Part shown: piece after piece, positions 13,280-14,151 of the stretch | Position numbering within the stretch: position 1 is the stretch's first letter | Layout: each line of letters starts with the position of its first letter | Assembly: GCA_964585585.1 (NCBI GenBank) | Contig: CAZPEL010000024.1 | Span: 1 to 14,151 of the forward strand | Direction of reading: 5' to 3' | DNA length: 14,151 nucleotides | From: CAZNAQ01 sp964585585 | Lineage (GTDB): Bacteria > Patescibacteriota > Patescibacteriia > Patescibacteriales > JAGXOH01 | Program-made: the position numbers and the translations under genes | Notes under the pieces: model-generated | Told to the model about the DNA's origin: nothing | What the model saw: the letters and a program-made list of their open reading frames with translations, nothing else | Database searches by the model: none

Positions 13280-13313
13280 ATTCACTCCGTTCCAATTTTT
13301 GTTGGATAAAAAG

Positions 13314-13331
13314 CTGAACTTTCTGAACTTT
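13314..13331 (+). repeat. Perfect 9-bp direct repeat in the leader
   Basis: CTGAACTTT occurs twice without a gap, 23 bases before the start codon of the small gene and just ahead of its ribosome binding site. It could be a regulatory site on DNA or mRNA, or chance. Confidence 0.4.
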
Positions 13332-13354
13332 AAAACCCAAAAGGAGGAAAAACC

Positions 13355-13753
13355 ATGGCAGAAAAATACACTGCTCCCAACGGACAAAAATTCTGGAAAA
13401 GAACTATCGAAAAACCTGTGCAAGCAATTTGTACAAAGGGTAATAAAAAACCGGAGGATCATAAAGAAAAGGAAGTAAAAATAAAAGTGCTGATGAATTG
13501 GTTCGAAACTAAACCGGTAAAAGGCGGAAAATGGAAAAGAAGCGCCGGAGGAATTAAGGAGCTGCTTTATTGTCCCTATGCGGAAAAGGGCGGGGAATGC
13601 AGCAACCTGTCTAAAGAAGGTATTAGAAACCTCAATCTCTGGAATCCTCCAAATGCGGTAAAAAGAAAAACATGGCAATGCGAACTTTACAACATCAGCA
13701 ACAAGATCAGCATAAGCGGAACTGTGCATGCGCCGGATGTTGTTCGGTGGTAA
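13355..13753 (+). CDS. Small basic cysteine-containing protein of unknown function
   Basis: A 132-residue protein that I do not recognise. It is Lys-rich, especially at residues 29-62, with no membrane segment or signal peptide. Four cysteines occur at 26, 73, 82 and 109. The segment LLYCPYAEKGGECSN (C-x8-C) looks like part of a small metal-binding or disulfide unit. Several Trp residues (14, 49, 60, 96, 107, 132) suggest a compact folded domain. The start is well supported: AAGGAGG (13341-13347) lies 7 bases before the ATG and is the only strong Shine-Dalgarno in the window. The gene has a near-consensus promoter and an intrinsic terminator of its own, so it is a single-gene unit, possibly highly expressed. 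A function in nucleic-acid binding is possible from the charge but not shown. Confidence 0.75.
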   Translation: MAEKYTAPNGQKFWKRTIEKPVQAICTKGNKKPEDHKEKEVKIKVLMNWFETKPVKGGKWKRSAGGIKELLYCPYAEKGGECSNLSKEGIRNLNLWNPPNAVKRKTWQCELYNISNKISISGTVHAPDVVRW

Positions 13754-13820
13754 CACTGCAAATCCGATTCTTGAACAAAATTTTTGTTGCTACTATTAAA
13801 AGTGTGGTGAGTGTAATTTT

Positions 13821-13862
13821 CTAAAAAACAGCCACCGGCAAAAGTCGGTGGCTTTTTATTTG
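13821..13862 (+). terminator. Bidirectional intrinsic terminator
   Basis: GCCACCG (13831-13837) pairs with CGGTGGC (13846-13852), extended by C-G and G-U pairs around an AAAA loop. TTTTTATTT follows on the plus strand. On the minus strand the stem is followed by TGTTTTTT (from AAAAAACA at 13823-13830). It can end both the small gene and the converging gene at the right edge. Confidence 0.9.
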
Positions 13863-13909
13863 GTTTAATAATGGGACCAAGTCCTGAATTTTGAATCCAT
13901 CCCTATAAA

Positions 13910-14151
13910 TTAAGCATCAGCCCTCGGAACCGAAACTCTTTTGATCTCGTCCCGCAAAAACATCAAAATTTCGGGTTTTAAATTTTTTCTTGTCTTTTGA
14001 AACTTGTCCGGCGGAAGCAGAAAATTCAAATTCTGGTCGATCAAAGCTCCGATCTTTATTTGAAGCCAATATCTTCAAATATTTTTTCCATCAACCTAAA
14101 TTCTTTTTTATTAAAAAAATTCTTAAAAACAACTATTTCACCTTGGCCATA
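13910..14151 (-). pseudogene. 3' part of a gene with an apparent frameshift, cut by the window edge
   Basis: From the right edge one frame reads YGQGEIVVFKNFFNKK..MEKIFEDIGFK and stops at 14056-14058. Another frame, open from about 14074, continues as IKIGALIDQNLNFLLPPDKF..LMFLRDEIKRVSVPRADA and stops at 13910-13912. Both halves look coding, with the usual mix of charged and hydrophobic residues, and they join smoothly if one base is missing near 14058-14062 (next to AAATAAAG). I do not recognise the family. It may be a true pseudogene, an assembly error, or two unrelated ORFs. It points at the bidirectional terminator. Confidence 0.5.

Noticed and set aside
13251..13478. 75-residue plus-strand ORF overlapping the start of the small gene
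   Set aside because: It begins within the promoter, has no ribosome binding site, and runs out of frame through the Shine-Dalgarno and start of the better gene.
13238..13756. 172-residue minus-strand ORF opposite the small gene
   Set aside because: It is antisense to a gene with a good promoter, Shine-Dalgarno and terminator, overlaps that promoter, and its Phe/Ser-rich product looks like a shadow.
13873..13903. Small hairpin GGAC-CAA-GTCC
   Set aside because: Only 4 bp with no T tract; likely chance between the broken gene and the clear terminator.

Overview
The window looks like a chromosomal segment of a small-genome bacterium, most likely a Candidatus Patescibacteria (CPR) member. This rests on gene content (SecA with a C-terminal SEC-C zinc motif, RmuC, a short M16 peptidase, short HPF, multi-membrane-span histidine kinases without adjacent response regulators), on start codons mostly lacking a Shine-Dalgarno site, and on interspersed GC-rich palindromic repeats. 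It is an inference; no rRNA is present. The standard code fits, because full-length genes contain no in-frame TGA. All genes from 90 to 13139 are on the minus strand, followed by one plus-strand gene and a broken minus-strand gene at the right edge.

Read in the direction of minus-strand transcription, the first unit starts at 13139. It holds a UbiA-like membrane prenyltransferase, two orphan sensor histidine kinases and the ribosome-hibernation factor hpf, with gaps of 0, 23 and 19 bp. It has a good sigma-70-type promoter placed so that the mRNA would be leaderless, and it ends at a clear intrinsic terminator (8139-8172). secA follows with its own promoter and a terminator-like hairpin in its leader. 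Next come rmuC, a winged-helix/nucleotidyltransferase protein and an O-antigen-ligase-type membrane protein, packed 1 and 4 bp apart. Last is an M16 zinc peptidase ending at a candidate terminator at the left edge.

The two larger gaps are full of structure. Between secA and rmuC (4948-5298) there are two extra copies of the secA SEC-C tail. Each is interrupted at the equivalent place by a different GC-rich palindrome, yet the closing KKYKKCCGA-stop is kept with only synonymous differences. Beside them lie three blocks of exactly four heptamers each. Between the ligase and the peptidase (1359-1555) a 190-bp composite inverted repeat has heptamer arrays at its ends and hairpins inside. The two heptamer loci share architecture but not sequence.

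At the right, a small Cys- and Lys-containing protein of unknown function (13355-13753) has a near-consensus promoter, the only strong Shine-Dalgarno site in the window and a bidirectional terminator. Beyond it a minus-strand gene appears frameshifted and runs off the window. Base composition drops sharply over the UbiA-like gene and the membrane half of the first kinase, which suggests that stretch has a different history from its neighbours.
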